A stretch of DNA of 26,954 nucleotides from Chlamydia trachomatis (GCA_945870925.1 CAMBTZ010000002.1:1-26954), one strand, 5' to 3'. Counted from the first letter of the stretch, positions 1-7,704 are shown. Made by a program: numbers and translations. Notes: generated from the letters alone by a model not told the origin.

Positions 1-318
1 GGGGAAAAATATCTCCAATATCCAATTAGTTCTCAAATGCTGAATAATAAAAAAGATATACAAAAACAGCTAAGCACGATGTTTGCATCTTATAATACAG
101 CGCCACCTACGCGCTGGCAAAAAATGCTAGACACACTTATTCAAAATAGTTCTTTACGGAAAGAAAACGATCGTAATTTTCTGCTCTATTACAAGCAGTT
201 AGAAGATCCAAACATCCCGATTAAGACAAAAATGGATGGCTGTGGGACTGAAGATCTACAAAAAAGAGAGGCGATCAATATTGTAAAGGACATGATTTTA
301 ATCGCAAATACACAATAG
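1..318 (+). CDS. Hypothetical protein, C-terminal part (5' truncated by window)
   Basis: The reading frame is open from the first base, with no stop before it. The first ATG, at 37, has no Shine-Dalgarno sequence in front of it, so this is most likely the 3' end of a gene that starts outside the window. The visible 105 codons are hydrophilic and rich in Lys, Gln and Asn, with no membrane segment and no motif I recognise. The segment ends DMILIANTQ followed by TAG. It lies 55 bp upstream of tRNA-Phe, and the tRNA promoter starts only four bases after its stop codon. A complete 93-residue protein starting at 37 is the alternative. I do not assign a function. Confidence 0.6.
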   Translation, partial: GEKYLQYPISSQMLNNKKDIQKQLSTMFASYNTAPPTRWQKMLDTLIQNSSLRKENDRNFLLYYKQLEDPNIPIKTKMDGCGTEDLQKREAINIVKDMILIANTQ

Positions 319-321
319 CAG

Positions 322-350
322 TTGTCAAAAATCAAAGAACGGTTTACAAT
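322..350 (+). promoter_or_regulatory. Promoter of tRNA-Phe
   Basis: A -35 element TTGTCA (322-327) and a -10 element TACAAT (345-350) are separated by exactly 17 bp. This is a good match to the major bacterial (chlamydial sigma-66) consensus. Transcription would start near 357-359, giving a leader of about 15 nt before the tRNA. Confidence 0.75.
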
Positions 351-372
351 TTTCCAATAATTTAAGAATTAT

Positions 373-445
<73 letters not shown>

Positions 446-450
446 CTTGC

Positions 451-483
451 GGGGAGAGCAGTAATGTATCTCCCCAATTTTTT
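451..483 (+). terminator. Rho-independent terminator after tRNA-Phe
   Basis: A 7-bp stem, GGGGAGA (451-457) with TCTCCCC (469-475), has an 11-nt loop and is followed by AA and a run of six T. It lies five bases after the tRNA 3' end. Confidence 0.88.
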
Positions 484-498
484 AGCAAACTATGAAAA

Positions 499-518
499 CT
501 AATAGCGGCACCTATTAG
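499..518 (-). terminator. Possible weak terminator for the GT92 gene
   Basis: CTAATAG (499-505) and CTATTAG (512-518) form a 7-bp stem with a 6-nt loop. On the minus strand the stem is followed by TTTTC, about 70 bp beyond the stop of the minus-strand glycosyltransferase gene. The stem is AT-rich, so termination is only a possibility. Confidence 0.35.
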
Positions 519-587
519 TCGCATTAGGTAAATTGAAATCTTGCGCTTCTAACACAGAAATACTTATTAAATTATCTATCAATCCAA

Positions 588-1475
588 TTAAAGATTTAGC
601 CTTTTTCTCAACTCTGGGATAAATCGAAGAGCTGTAGTATCTATTTCAGAATTTGACTCAGCACGCTTACTTTCGGCTTTTTCAAAAGTGTATTTATACT
701 GTTCATTACTTTTTAATCTTGGGATCTTTTTTTCCTTAAAATAATTCTCTGTCCTCGTCCAGTAATGTTGAATTCTTATAACATCTACACTACGAAGATC
801 GGAATCATTTGTTCTGAAAGGAAATGTTACCCCTTTTAGCCGGTTTCTTAAATATTCGTTTGTATGGATGCCTAATTTTTTTACATATCGAGGCTGACAA
901 ATTGACTTGCAATTTGCATTTCTTTTAGAATTTTTGGGAGCTTTATATATTAACATTTCTAACATTGTCTTGTTTTCAGGTATTTCATCTAAAAATGAAG
1001 TTCCATAATTTTGCCATGATATTTCAACCCCGGCATACGATTTATAAGAATCTAAAAATTCACATAGAGTATTAGATGTAACCGGTACAATGAATTCATC
1101 AACATCAATAATTGCTAACCAAAAATATTTGTCTGCTACATATTTTAAGCAGTTATTATATGCTTTTATCTGCACATCATCCCAGTTACCTGAACAAAAA
1201 TAGGGCCAATCTACTAAAGTTATTATTCCAGTCGCTATGTAGGGTTCCAATATTTCATAGTAGTTGTCATCACTACAATTATTATATAAATAGAAATGAT
1301 CAACCCCAATTATTCTATGAAATTCAATCCATTCTTTTAAGTAGGGAGCTTCATTTTTAAACATTGCACAAATTGCAATAGAGTTATTTGCTAGCAGAGA
1401 ATTAAATAAGATTAAAAAAAATAGTAAAAATGCTTTTTTTGTCGTTGAACGCAAATCAAAAATTATTTTTTTCAT
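588..1475 (-). CDS. GT92/DUF23-type glycosyltransferase with N-terminal signal or anchor
   Basis: A 295-residue protein related to the GT92 / glycosyltransferase-2-like (DUF23) group. Near the N-terminus is the typical ICAMFKNEAPYLKEWIEFH stretch, followed by DHFYLYNN. The nucleotide-sugar/metal-binding acidic motif DVDEF lies at about residues 124-128. A basic start followed by a hydrophobic run ending NSLLA (about residues 15-29) looks like a signal peptide or membrane anchor, so the catalytic domain may be exported. I chose the ATG at 1475: AAAGGGAG lies about 11 nt upstream of it, while it abuts the alternative GTG at 1487 too closely. The gene is monocistronic by context and sits in an accessory block with a second glycosyltransferase. 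Such enzymes typically transfer galactose or a similar sugar. The acceptor here is unknown. Confidence 0.8.
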   Translation of the reverse strand: MKKIIFDLRSTTKKAFLLFFLILFNSLLANNSIAICAMFKNEAPYLKEWIEFHRIIGVDHFYLYNNCSDDNYYEILEPYIATGIITLVDWPYFCSGNWDDVQIKAYNNCLKYVADKYFWLAIIDVDEFIVPVTSNTLCEFLDSYKSYAGVEISWQNYGTSFLDEIPENKTMLEMLIYKAPKNSKRNANCKSICQPRYVKKLGIHTNEYLRNRLKGVTFPFRTNDSDLRSVDVIRIQHYWTRTENYFKEKKIPRLKSNEQYKYTFEKAESKRAESNSEIDTTALRFIPELRKRLNL

Positions 1476-1595
1476 TGCTCGATGCACTCCCTTTAAATTA
1501 AAGTGAATTAAATTCGCTATATTTATCCAGCATATTTTTTACGGCCTTGTATAGGTTCTGGCTTTAAATATTGCTCTATGTATGTAAATAATTCA

Positions 1596-2483
1596 CTATA
1601 CAATTGATGTAGCAGCGACTGGAAATTCTCTTTCAAGACAGGTTCGACTGAGGTTTAGATCGCTTGGTAGAATACAAGCCCAATACTTTGAAAAGATCTG
1701 AATTCTATTAAGTTGGAAACGCTCCTTTATATAGATTGCTTTTAAGATTCGTGCAATTGAGTTTTTAGCGTAGATATAATCTCTATGATAATCGGCGCAA
1801 TCGAAGGCGGTTTCTGCTGTAACATCCTTAATTTCTATGATGTATGCATTGAAAATTAGAGCCCCTAACTCCTCCAATTCTTTTTCGAAAGCAATTAATG
1901 CAGGGTTTGTTCGATCTGTAAAATATTGAGGTAAAGAGATGCTTAAAATCTTATCACAATATTCTAATTCGTATGGTAGGAGTTGAGGTGGGCTTCTTAA
2001 AGAGGTTTTAGGTTTGTGGAAAGAAAAGTGTGAAGTATTTCTGAAAGCTTTTATAAGTGGTGTTGGTTCGAATGTAGGGTTGATAGATTGGCATAATTGT
2101 GAAAAAAAGATTCTGTATAGTTTTCTGTCGGTTTCGGAGAGTTGATATTTTACAGCAAGTCCAGGCTTTGTAATATTATCTGTTAAGCAATAGAAGATAG
2201 CCGCCTTTTTAGGATTAAGGTCAATAGATTTATGAATTCCTAAAATTGTAATTAATTGTAGTTTTGGAACTTCTTCTAGAGATTTGGCAATTCTAGCTTC
2301 TAGGAGAATTGGACCTTTAATTCTTAAATTTTGCATAAATAGATCCAAATTTAGAAATTCTCTTTCGGGCTTTCTAAGGGCAGATCGTTGAAGGTGTGAG
2401 GTAGGTCTTAGGTAAAAAATTGTGGATTCGCTGTTTGCTAGATGTACTTTAGGGTTAACTGCTGATATTTCAGAGGGGGTCAT
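1596..2483 (-). CDS. Hypothetical protein
   Basis: A 295-residue protein of no family I recognise. It has no signal peptide and no membrane segment. The composition is ordinary, with several Leu/Ile-rich stretches in the middle (residues 95-140) that suggest a globular alpha/beta fold. The start is uncertain. The ATG at 2483 has no Shine-Dalgarno sequence, and TATAAT lies one base in front of it on the minus strand, which would place a transcription start inside the gene if it were a real -10 box. It is flanked by the GT92 gene (113 bp further along on the same strand) and, divergently, by a small membrane protein. It may be a lineage-specific protein, but I have no evidence for a function. 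Confidence 0.6.
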   Translation of the reverse strand: MTPSEISAVNPKVHLANSESTIFYLRPTSHLQRSALRKPEREFLNLDLFMQNLRIKGPILLEARIAKSLEEVPKLQLITILGIHKSIDLNPKKAAIFYCLTDNITKPGLAVKYQLSETDRKLYRIFFSQLCQSINPTFEPTPLIKAFRNTSHFSFHKPKTSLRSPPQLLPYELEYCDKILSISLPQYFTDRTNPALIAFEKELEELGALIFNAYIIEIKDVTAETAFDCADYHRDYIYAKNSIARILKAIYIKERFQLNRIQIFSKYWACILPSDLNLSRTCLEREFPVAATSIV

Positions 2484-2624
2484 AATTATAGCTTTAGGTT
2501 TGGTTGTTTTTCTTAATACAATTATTATTGAGCAGTAATTTTAGACTAGTGTATAGAAAAAATCTAGTGAAAATTGCTTAAATGAATTAACCTACTAAAT
2601 TATTGTCAATTATATCGAGGGTTT

Positions 2625-2822
2625 ATGAAAAAAAATATTGGAACTAGAGATCGAATTATTCGTTTTGTGATTGCGCTTTTTTTGTTTGCATATGCTTTAT
2701 GGCAGTCTAGTTGGATAGCTTTTGGCGCAGGAGTTTTTACATTGTTAGAATCTCTTTTTAGCTGGTGTATTCTCTATCAAATTCTTGGAAAATCCAGCTG
2801 CACCATTAAAAGAAAAAAATAA
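2625..2822 (+). CDS. DUF2892 / YgaP-type transmembrane domain protein
   Basis: A 65-residue small inner-membrane protein. It begins MKKNIGTRDRIIRF and has two hydrophobic helices (about residues 12-30 and 33-52). It ends with WCILYQILGKSSC, matching the family pattern of two cysteines around a Y-x2-LG motif. This is the membrane domain also found attached to rhodanese in YgaP. Here it stands alone with no rhodanese part. GAGG lies four bases before the ATG and serves as ribosome binding site. The GT10 gene follows after 9 bp, so the two are probably cotranscribed. The molecular role of the family is not established. Confidence 0.82.
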   Translation: MKKNIGTRDRIIRFVIALFLFAYALWQSSWIAFGAGVFTLLESLFSWCILYQILGKSSCTIKRKK

Positions 2823-2831
2823 AAATTTAAA

Positions 2832-3878
2832 ATGGAATATTTGGTATTTTTAATGATTCGTGTTGTTTTATTTATGCTGATTTGTTGTTCTAGTTACTTG
2901 CAAAGTCTTCATTTTGTGTTTGTTCCTGATTATGAGCCTCGTGTAGAGACCTTTTTTTCAAAAGATGAAATTCTCAACTATGATAAGGCTTCGCTTTGGA
3001 ATAAGATAAAATATCTATTAAACCGAGAGGGACATAGCGTAAGCACATCGCTATTAAAAAATTTGCCTATAAAAAAAGGGGGAAACGATGTTAGATATGT
3101 TATCTTTAATACTCCGCCACATCTATCAAAATTAAGTGAAATCAACTATAGGTTGTTGAATTTAATTGTGTTTGAACCACCATCTGTGTTGCCGAAATTA
3201 CACACTAATGAGTATTACTCCCAATTTTCTAAGGTGCTCACATGGGAGGATGATAGGGTTGATGGAAAAAAATTCCTAAAATACTATCATCCGGTCTGTT
3301 ATCCGATGATTTCTGAAATTGTACCTTTTGTTGAAAGAAAACTATGTACAATTATGGCAGCAAATAAGAGGTCTAAATTTATAGGTGAGATCTATTCTGA
3401 GAGAAGACTTGCAATAGCTTACTTCGATAGATTTCCTGATCAATTTGATCTCTATGGACCTGGCTGGGAAAAAAGAAACTACCAAACTTATAAGGGTCAG
3501 GTCGAATCTAAAATTGATGCACTAAAGAATTATAAATTTTCCATTTGTTATGAAAATACTCAAGGAATGAATGGCTATATCACTGAAAAAATCTTTGACT
3601 GTATGTATGCGGGTGTAGTCCCGGTATATCTTGGCGCGCCTAATATAGCTGAGGATATCCCCTCTAATTGTTTTATAGATAAGAGAAATTTTTCGACATA
3701 TGAAGAGCTGCACAAACATCTTATAAATATTTCCGAAGCAGAATTTAATTGCTATCTAGATAATATGAGAGCCTTTTTAATATCAAAAGAGGCTAAAAAA
3801 TATACGCTAGACGGCTTTGCTCTTTCTATTGTCAATGGTCTAACAGGGCTTAAATTAACTTTTGATGATTTGCCTTAG
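2832..3878 (+). CDS. GT10 family fucosyltransferase-like protein
   Basis: A 348-residue enzyme of glycosyltransferase family 10 (alpha-1,3/4-fucosyltransferase type). The donor-binding core is clear: FSICYEN at residues 236-242, YITEKIFD at 249-256 and GVVPVYLGAP at 261-270. Upstream is the DLYGPGW motif common in bacterial members. The first 25 residues are hydrophobic and resemble a signal peptide or anchor. Members transfer fucose (or a related sugar) from GDP-fucose to a glycan; substrate and acceptor are not visible here. There is no clear Shine-Dalgarno sequence before the ATG at 2832, and an in-frame ATG at 2853 is an alternative. It follows the DUF2892 gene by 9 bp. Its stop codon TAG abuts the foldback element. 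If the element were removed the same TAG would be rebuilt, so the insertion has not truncated the gene. Confidence 0.87.
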   Translation: MEYLVFLMIRVVLFMLICCSSYLQSLHFVFVPDYEPRVETFFSKDEILNYDKASLWNKIKYLLNREGHSVSTSLLKNLPIKKGGNDVRYVIFNTPPHLSKLSEINYRLLNLIVFEPPSVLPKLHTNEYYSQFSKVLTWEDDRVDGKKFLKYYHPVCYPMISEIVPFVERKLCTIMAANKRSKFIGEIYSERRLAIAYFDRFPDQFDLYGPGWEKRNYQTYKGQVESKIDALKNYKFSICYENTQGMNGYITEKIFDCMYAGVVPVYLGAPNIAEDIPSNCFIDKRNFSTYEELHKHLINISEAEFNCYLDNMRAFLISKEAKKYTLDGFALSIVNGLTGLKLTFDDLP

Positions 3879-4341
3879 AAGCTGTCCTAAAACCTAAAAA
3901 GCTTTATATGTAGTAAATTTAATTCGCTATAAGATGTTCCAATGAAAAAAATTGCCTAAAATTCAACGCAAAGGCGCAAAGAAACAAAGGCGCAAAAAAA
4001 AGAAGATGCCCTACTACGCATCCACTATTTTATAAATAAAATGAATTTATAGTCCTTTAAATTTGCTTTGATAGGTGTATCTATCAGATACGGTTTTTTC
4101 TTTGCAGTCATCTGCATCGGATCTGTAAAAACAGAGTCCTGCTTCGATGCGCAATAGCTACTGCAAATAAAAAGTGTCTCTTCTGCTAAACCTATCAAAT
4201 CAAAATTAAAGAACTATAAAATAAGATAGCTAGCTTTGTGTCTTTGCTTCTTTGAACCTTTGCCTTGATTTTTTGATACAAACCATCTAGTACTAGCTAG
4301 ATTTTAGTTTTAAAAGACGTTCTAGGTTTTAGGACAGTTTC
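3878..4341. mobile_element. Non-coding foldback element, MITE-like, with terminal inverted repeats
   Basis: This 464-bp stretch carries no gene but is an imperfect palindrome. Four blocks on the left pair with blocks on the right in mirror order: 3878-3896 with 4323-4341 (18 of 19 bases), 3964-3996 with 4235-4267, 4046-4076 with 4190-4220, and 4101-4119 with 4145-4167. The ends read GAARCTGTCCTAAAACC. They are flanked by TTA at 3875-3877 and 4342-4344, compatible with a 3-bp TNA target duplication as in the IS1031 group of the IS5 family. Alternatively, the 8-bp direct repeat CTTAGAAG (3874-3881 and 4341-4348) marks the target. Block B contains the short direct repeat CAAAGGCGCAAA twice. It encodes no transposase, so movement would need one supplied in trans. 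It separates the convergent GT10 and obg genes. Confidence 0.7.
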
Positions 4342-4369
4342 TTAGAAGTAAAGTTTGAGGCAGCTTTTT

Positions 4370-5566
4370 TTAGCCCGAAATAGGTTCCTGCAATAATTTA
4401 AGGTACTCAAATGTGAGTGTAGGGCTTTGAGGTATTGGGGTTGAAGCGATTTTTCGCATTGCCGCAACAAATGGACCAAGATTTTGTTTTTCAAGAGCAG
4501 AGATTGGGAAAATAGTCTCTTTATCAAACGGGTAGTGTTTTAAAAATTGCTTTAGATGCTCTTTTGATTCAGGAAGGTCTGATTTGTTTAGAGCAACGAT
4601 AAAGGGCTTTTCAAGGAGGATAGGATTGTGTAATTCTAGCTCTTCGCGAAGAAGATTAAGGTCGTGTAGAGGGTCTGTTTCGTGTTCTTTAGCAAGGTCT
4701 ATCACAAAAACAAGGACTTTAGTCCTTTCGATGTGTTTAAGGAATTCTAAGCCTAGTCCACGGCCAATGTGGGCATCTTTTATAATTCCGGGGATGTCTG
4801 CTAGGAAAATTCTAGAATAATCGTCAAATTGAAGATAACTTAAGTTTGGTTTAAGGGTTGTGAACGGATAGTCGCCTATTTTTACTTGTGTTGCTGTTAG
4901 AGCATTCAAAAGGGTCGATTTTCCTGCATTTGGTAGTCCAACAAATCCTACGTCCGCAATTAGCTTTAGTTCGAGTTCGATTTTTAAGGTATCGCCTGGT
5001 TTTCCTGGAGTTGCATTACGAGGTGTTCTGTTAGTTGGTGTTTTAAAGTGGTCATTTCCAAGACCGCCTTTTCCGCCTGTACAAATTTGAAAAATTTCTT
5101 TATCGATAATTAGATCGCGAATGATTTCTCCGGTCTCTAAATTCTTGATTAGAGTTCCGCAAGGGACTTTAATGGTTCTGTCTTGCCCCTTTTTCCCTTG
5201 GCAATGAGATGTTCCCCCATCGCCACCATTTTCAGCTTTGACAATGCGTGTATGACGAAAATGATCAAGAGAGTGGAGGTCTTTAGAGACTTCGATGCAA
5301 ACTGAACCGCCTCTTCCGCCGTTGCCACCTGAAGGTCCGCCTTTTGGTAAAAATCTTGAACGAATCCAGGCAACTCGCCCGTTCCCGCCTCTTCCGGCAG
5401 AAATTGTCAAAATAATTTTATCTATATAGGCGTTACGATTATCTTCCTGCTTTCTTGCGAGAGTAGACTCTTCATCGTCTTCAAATAGGCTCTCTTCACA
5501 GTTGTCTTCTAGACAAGCATCGATCTGAGAGCACTCTTCTTCTTGATCTTCTTCAAATACTATCAT
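4370..5566 (-). CDS. obgE: GTPase Obg (ribosome assembly), with acidic N-terminal extension
   Basis: The conserved GTPase that acts in 50S subunit assembly and stress control. The glycine-rich Obg fold starts at about residue 47 (YIDKIILTISAGRGGNG). The G domain follows: G1 GLPNAGKS at 210-217, G3 DIPG at 257-260, G4 NKSD at 327-330, G5 SAL at 356-358. The protein ends shortly after the G domain, so the C-terminal OCT domain is absent. Unusually, 46 residues precede the usual family start; about 18 of the first 43 are Asp/Glu and three are Cys (12, 18, 23). The start at 5566 is supported because its ATG overlaps the rpmA stop as TAATG, the same arrangement as at the rplU/rpmA junction. It is the third gene of rplU-rpmA-obg, a widespread order. 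The 398-residue length reflects the extension. Confidence 0.95.
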   Translation of the reverse strand: MIVFEEDQEEECSQIDACLEDNCEESLFEDDEESTLARKQEDNRNAYIDKIILTISAGRGGNGRVAWIRSRFLPKGGPSGGNGGRGGSVCIEVSKDLHSLDHFRHTRIVKAENGGDGGTSHCQGKKGQDRTIKVPCGTLIKNLETGEIIRDLIIDKEIFQICTGGKGGLGNDHFKTPTNRTPRNATPGKPGDTLKIELELKLIADVGFVGLPNAGKSTLLNALTATQVKIGDYPFTTLKPNLSYLQFDDYSRIFLADIPGIIKDAHIGRGLGLEFLKHIERTKVLVFVIDLAKEHETDPLHDLNLLREELELHNPILLEKPFIVALNKSDLPESKEHLKQFLKHYPFDKETIFPISALEKQNLGPFVAAMRKIASTPIPQSPTLTFEYLKLLQEPISG

Positions 5567-5808
5567 TACATAACCGAAACAACGCGCTTTTTCCCTTCAG
5601 AAAATAGCACTTTACCTGGACGTAAAGCAAAAAGAGTTCTGTCAGAACCCATTCCTACTCCAAGACCTGGATGATATTGAGTTCCTCTCTGACGAATAAG
5701 AATATTTCCGGCTATGACAGCTTCTCCGCCGAATTTCTTAACGCCTAGTCTTTGTGATCTTGAATCTCTGCCGTTTCTTGAAGAACCTTGACCTTTCTTA
5801 TGTGCCAT
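5566..5808 (-). CDS. rpmA: 50S ribosomal protein L27
   Basis: 80 residues, normal length for bL27. The start MAHKKGQGSSRNGRDSRSQR and the central GNILIRQRGT are diagnostic; the flexible N-terminus reaches the peptidyl-transferase centre of the ribosome. There is no N-terminal processing extension of the Firmicutes kind. Its ATG overlaps the rplU stop as TAATG and its own stop overlaps the obg start in the same way, so translation of the three genes is probably coupled. Confidence 0.97.
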   Translation of the reverse strand: MAHKKGQGSSRNGRDSRSQRLGVKKFGGEAVIAGNILIRQRGTQYHPGLGVGMGSDRTLFALRPGKVLFSEGKKRVVSVM

Positions 5809-6125
5809 TATTTTCCCCCTTCAATAGCCGTGATTTTAACTCTGGATAGGCTTTGGCGATGGCCTTTTCCGCGACGACAATTTTTACGTTTTTTGTATTT
5901 AAAAACATAAATTTTATCATCTCTAAATTGCTCTACTATTTCTCCTTTTACAGAAGCGCCTAGAAGGTTTGGTGCACCCACTAAAATATTTGTTCCTGTA
6001 GAAAGTAAAAGAACTTCTTCAAACAAAACAGCACTTGCGGTTTCGCCTGGAAGTTTTTGGATGTCAATAATATCGCCTTCTTTAACGCGATACTGTTTAT
6101 TTCCTGTTTTGATGATTGCATACAT
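5808..6125 (-). CDS. rplU: 50S ribosomal protein L21
   Basis: 105 residues, typical for bL21, beginning MYAIIKTGNKQYRV and ending with the KRKNCRRGKGHRQ basic rRNA-binding segment and SRVKITAI. I chose the ATG at 6125 because it matches the family start and has GAGG nine bases upstream; an in-frame start at 6140 would add MRFIA and lacks such a site. It is the first gene of rplU-rpmA-obg. A strong promoter-like sequence lies just upstream and overlaps the end of znuB. Confidence 0.97.
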   Translation of the reverse strand: MYAIIKTGNKQYRVKEGDIIDIQKLPGETASAVLFEEVLLLSTGTNILVGAPNLLGASVKGEIVEQFRDDKIYVFKYKKRKNCRRGKGHRQSLSRVKITAIEGGK

Positions 6126-6144
6126 AGCGATAAACCTCATTCTT

Positions 6145-6160
6145 TAATGGGCGCCCATTA
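6145..6160. promoter_or_regulatory. 16-bp perfect palindrome at the rplU transcription start
   Basis: TAATGGGCGCCCATTA is a perfect palindrome centred between 6152 and 6153. It overlaps the znuB stop codon and the -10 box of the rplU promoter, and covers the expected transcription start. It could be a protein-binding operator or a hairpin at the 5' end of the rplU mRNA. Which, if either, cannot be told from sequence alone. Confidence 0.5.
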
Positions 6161-6185
6161 TAATGAACGGTTCTTTAGAGGTAAA
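6157..6185 (-). promoter_or_regulatory. Promoter of the rplU-rpmA-obg operon
   Basis: On the minus strand, TTTACC (6180-6185) and a perfect TATAAT (6157-6162) are spaced 17 bp apart. The predicted start near 6150 gives a leader of about 25 nt containing the GAGG ribosome binding site. The promoter lies inside the last codons of znuB, so the ribosomal genes can be expressed independently of the metal transporter. Confidence 0.65.
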
Positions 6186-6994
6186 GATAAAAAGTAAATA
6201 AGAGAGGTTGTTAGGGCAATTGTTGCTCCTGGAGGCCAGTTAAAAGTGTAAGATAAATAAATTCCTATTAAGGTAAATAATAGTGAAAGTGATACGGATA
6301 GACAAATCATTTTTGAAAGTTTTTTAGTAAAAAGATTTGCAATTGCAGCCGGAAGGCAAAGCATTGCGATCACCAGGATTGCTCCAATTGTTTGTATCAT
6401 TAGAACTACAGTAATTGCTACTAGTGTGAGGAGGATAAAATAGATGAAAGTAACAGGTTGTTTTTGAAGATAAGCCTGAGTTTCATCAAACGAAATAGCT
6501 AAGAATCTTTTATGAAAAATAAAACAGACAATCACGACGAAAACATCCAAAAGAAGGAGCATTTTAACATCATCCATGCTTGCCCATAGAAGATTTCCAA
6601 ATAGAAAATCCATTAATTGTGTATTTGTGTTTGGTACAACTGCAATCAGAATAACTCCGACGGCCATTCCAAATGACCAAATAGCTGCAATGACTGTATC
6701 TTCCCTTTCTTTGTAATAAAGGTGGGATCCACCAATTATAAAGGCAAAAAATATAGCTGATACTAAAGACCCCATAAGTGGGCTAAAAAAAGCAAGACCT
6801 GTAAGATAATTTAAGAATACAAATAGTCCGATTCCACCTAATACAGCATGGGAGATGCTACCGCTAATAAATACAACTCTTTTTGCGACAACATAGGGGC
6901 CTACTATTCCGCTAGCAAATGCAGCCGCTAACCCGGCAAAAAGTGCTGTGCTTAAAAATGGATTTGTTTGTAAAGCTAGCCAAAATTCAATCAT
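6158..6994 (-). CDS. znuB: ABC-3 family metal (zinc/manganese) transporter permease
   Basis: A 278-residue polytopic membrane protein with about eight hydrophobic helices, of the ABC-3 (ZnuB/TroC/MntB) family. Family signs include the GIVGPYVVAKRVVFISGSISHAVLGGIGL stretch (near residues 29-57, given here as its start GIVGPYVV and end SHAVLGGIGL) and the later AILVIAMLCLPAAIANLF. It forms the channel of an importer with the ATPase and binding protein encoded upstream. Its ATG overlaps the ATPase stop by 4 bp (ATGA), implying translational coupling. Its last codons contain the promoter and palindrome of rplU. The metal is inferred as zinc from the His-rich binding protein, but manganese or iron is possible. 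Confidence 0.9.
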   Translation of the reverse strand: MIEFWLALQTNPFLSTALFAGLAAAFASGIVGPYVVAKRVVFISGSISHAVLGGIGLFVFLNYLTGLAFFSPLMGSLVSAIFFAFIIGGSHLYYKEREDTVIAAIWSFGMAVGVILIAVVPNTNTQLMDFLFGNLLWASMDDVKMLLLLDVFVVIVCFIFHKRFLAISFDETQAYLQKQPVTFIYFILLTLVAITVVLMIQTIGAILVIAMLCLPAAIANLFTKKLSKMICLSVSLSLLFTLIGIYLSYTFNWPPGATIALTTSLIYFLSLPLKNRSL

Positions 6995-7704
6995 ATCTCA
7001 ATTCCCGGGTGATAAACCCCCATTGCGTAGTGTTTACAAAGTTGATTGCTTGGAATTCGTGTGGCGGTAGTTGAAATACAGATTGCTTGATCAATAGATT
7101 GGGTCATTTCGGTGAGGGAGTGGGTTACCATTAAAATTGTCTTCTTACCTCGGAGCTCTTGTAATTTACTTTGAATAAAAGTGGAGGCCTCTAAATCAAG
7201 TCCGCTTGTAGGTTCGTCTAAAAGAAGTATATCAGGATCACATAGGAGTGCTCGAGCTAATAGGGTTCTTTGTCTTTGACCGCCGGAAAGAGATCCAATT
7301 GTCCGGTTTTTTAATGCAAGGATTCCAAGTGAATTTAATAAATTTAGTGCCTTCTCTTTAATTTCTTTTGGAAATTTTCCATACCAAGTGAGTTTTGACA
7401 ATTGGCCCATTAAAACACACTCAAGCACGGTTAATGGGAATAAGGAATCAAAAAAAAGTGTCTGAGGAACATATCCAATTGAGCAGCGCATTTCTTGAGG
7501 AGGAGATCCTTCGATAAGAACTGTTCCTGTCTTAGGTGACAATAACCCCATAATCAACTTTAAGAGGGTCGTCTTGCCTCCGCCGTTTGGTCCCATTAAA
7601 ATATAAAAGCCTCCTTTTGCAAAAGAGAGGGAGATATCCTTTAAAATAAGAGATTCTCTGTATTGAAAGGAGACGTTTTTTATCTCAATGATTGGTTTTG
7701 ACAT
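6991..7704 (-). CDS. znuC: ABC transporter ATPase for zinc/manganese import
   Basis: A 237-residue cytoplasmic ATPase of the ABC metal importer. All nucleotide-binding motifs are intact: Walker A GPNGGGKTT (38-46), Q-loop Gln81, signature LSGGQ (139-143), Walker B LLLDEP (160-165), D-loop SGLD (167-170) and the switch His in MVTHS. It overlaps the binding-protein gene by 20 bp at its start and the permease gene by 4 bp at its end. The three genes therefore form one operon, znuA-znuC-znuB. Family knowledge says two copies energise a permease dimer. Confidence 0.93.
   Translation of the reverse strand: MSKPIIEIKNVSFQYRESLILKDISLSFAKGGFYILMGPNGGGKTTLLKLIMGLLSPKTGTVLIEGSPPQEMRCSIGYVPQTLFFDSLFPLTVLECVLMGQLSKLTWYGKFPKEIKEKALNLLNSLGILALKNRTIGSLSGGQRQRTLLARALLCDPDILLLDEPTSGLDLEASTFIQSKLQELRGKKTILMVTHSLTEMTQSIDQAICISTTATRIPSNQLCKHYAMGVYHPGIEI

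Noticed and set aside
1476..1487. GTG start adding MHRA to the GT92 protein
   Set aside because: The only Shine-Dalgarno-like sequence abuts this GTG and is well placed for the ATG at 1475.
4584..5373. Arg/Ser-rich and other frames within obg
   Set aside because: They overlap a complete, highly conserved obg in other frames and have no independent support.
6126..6140. Longer L21 start (MRFIAMYAI)
   Set aside because: The ribosome binding site GAGG lies inside this stretch and the family begins at MYAIIK.
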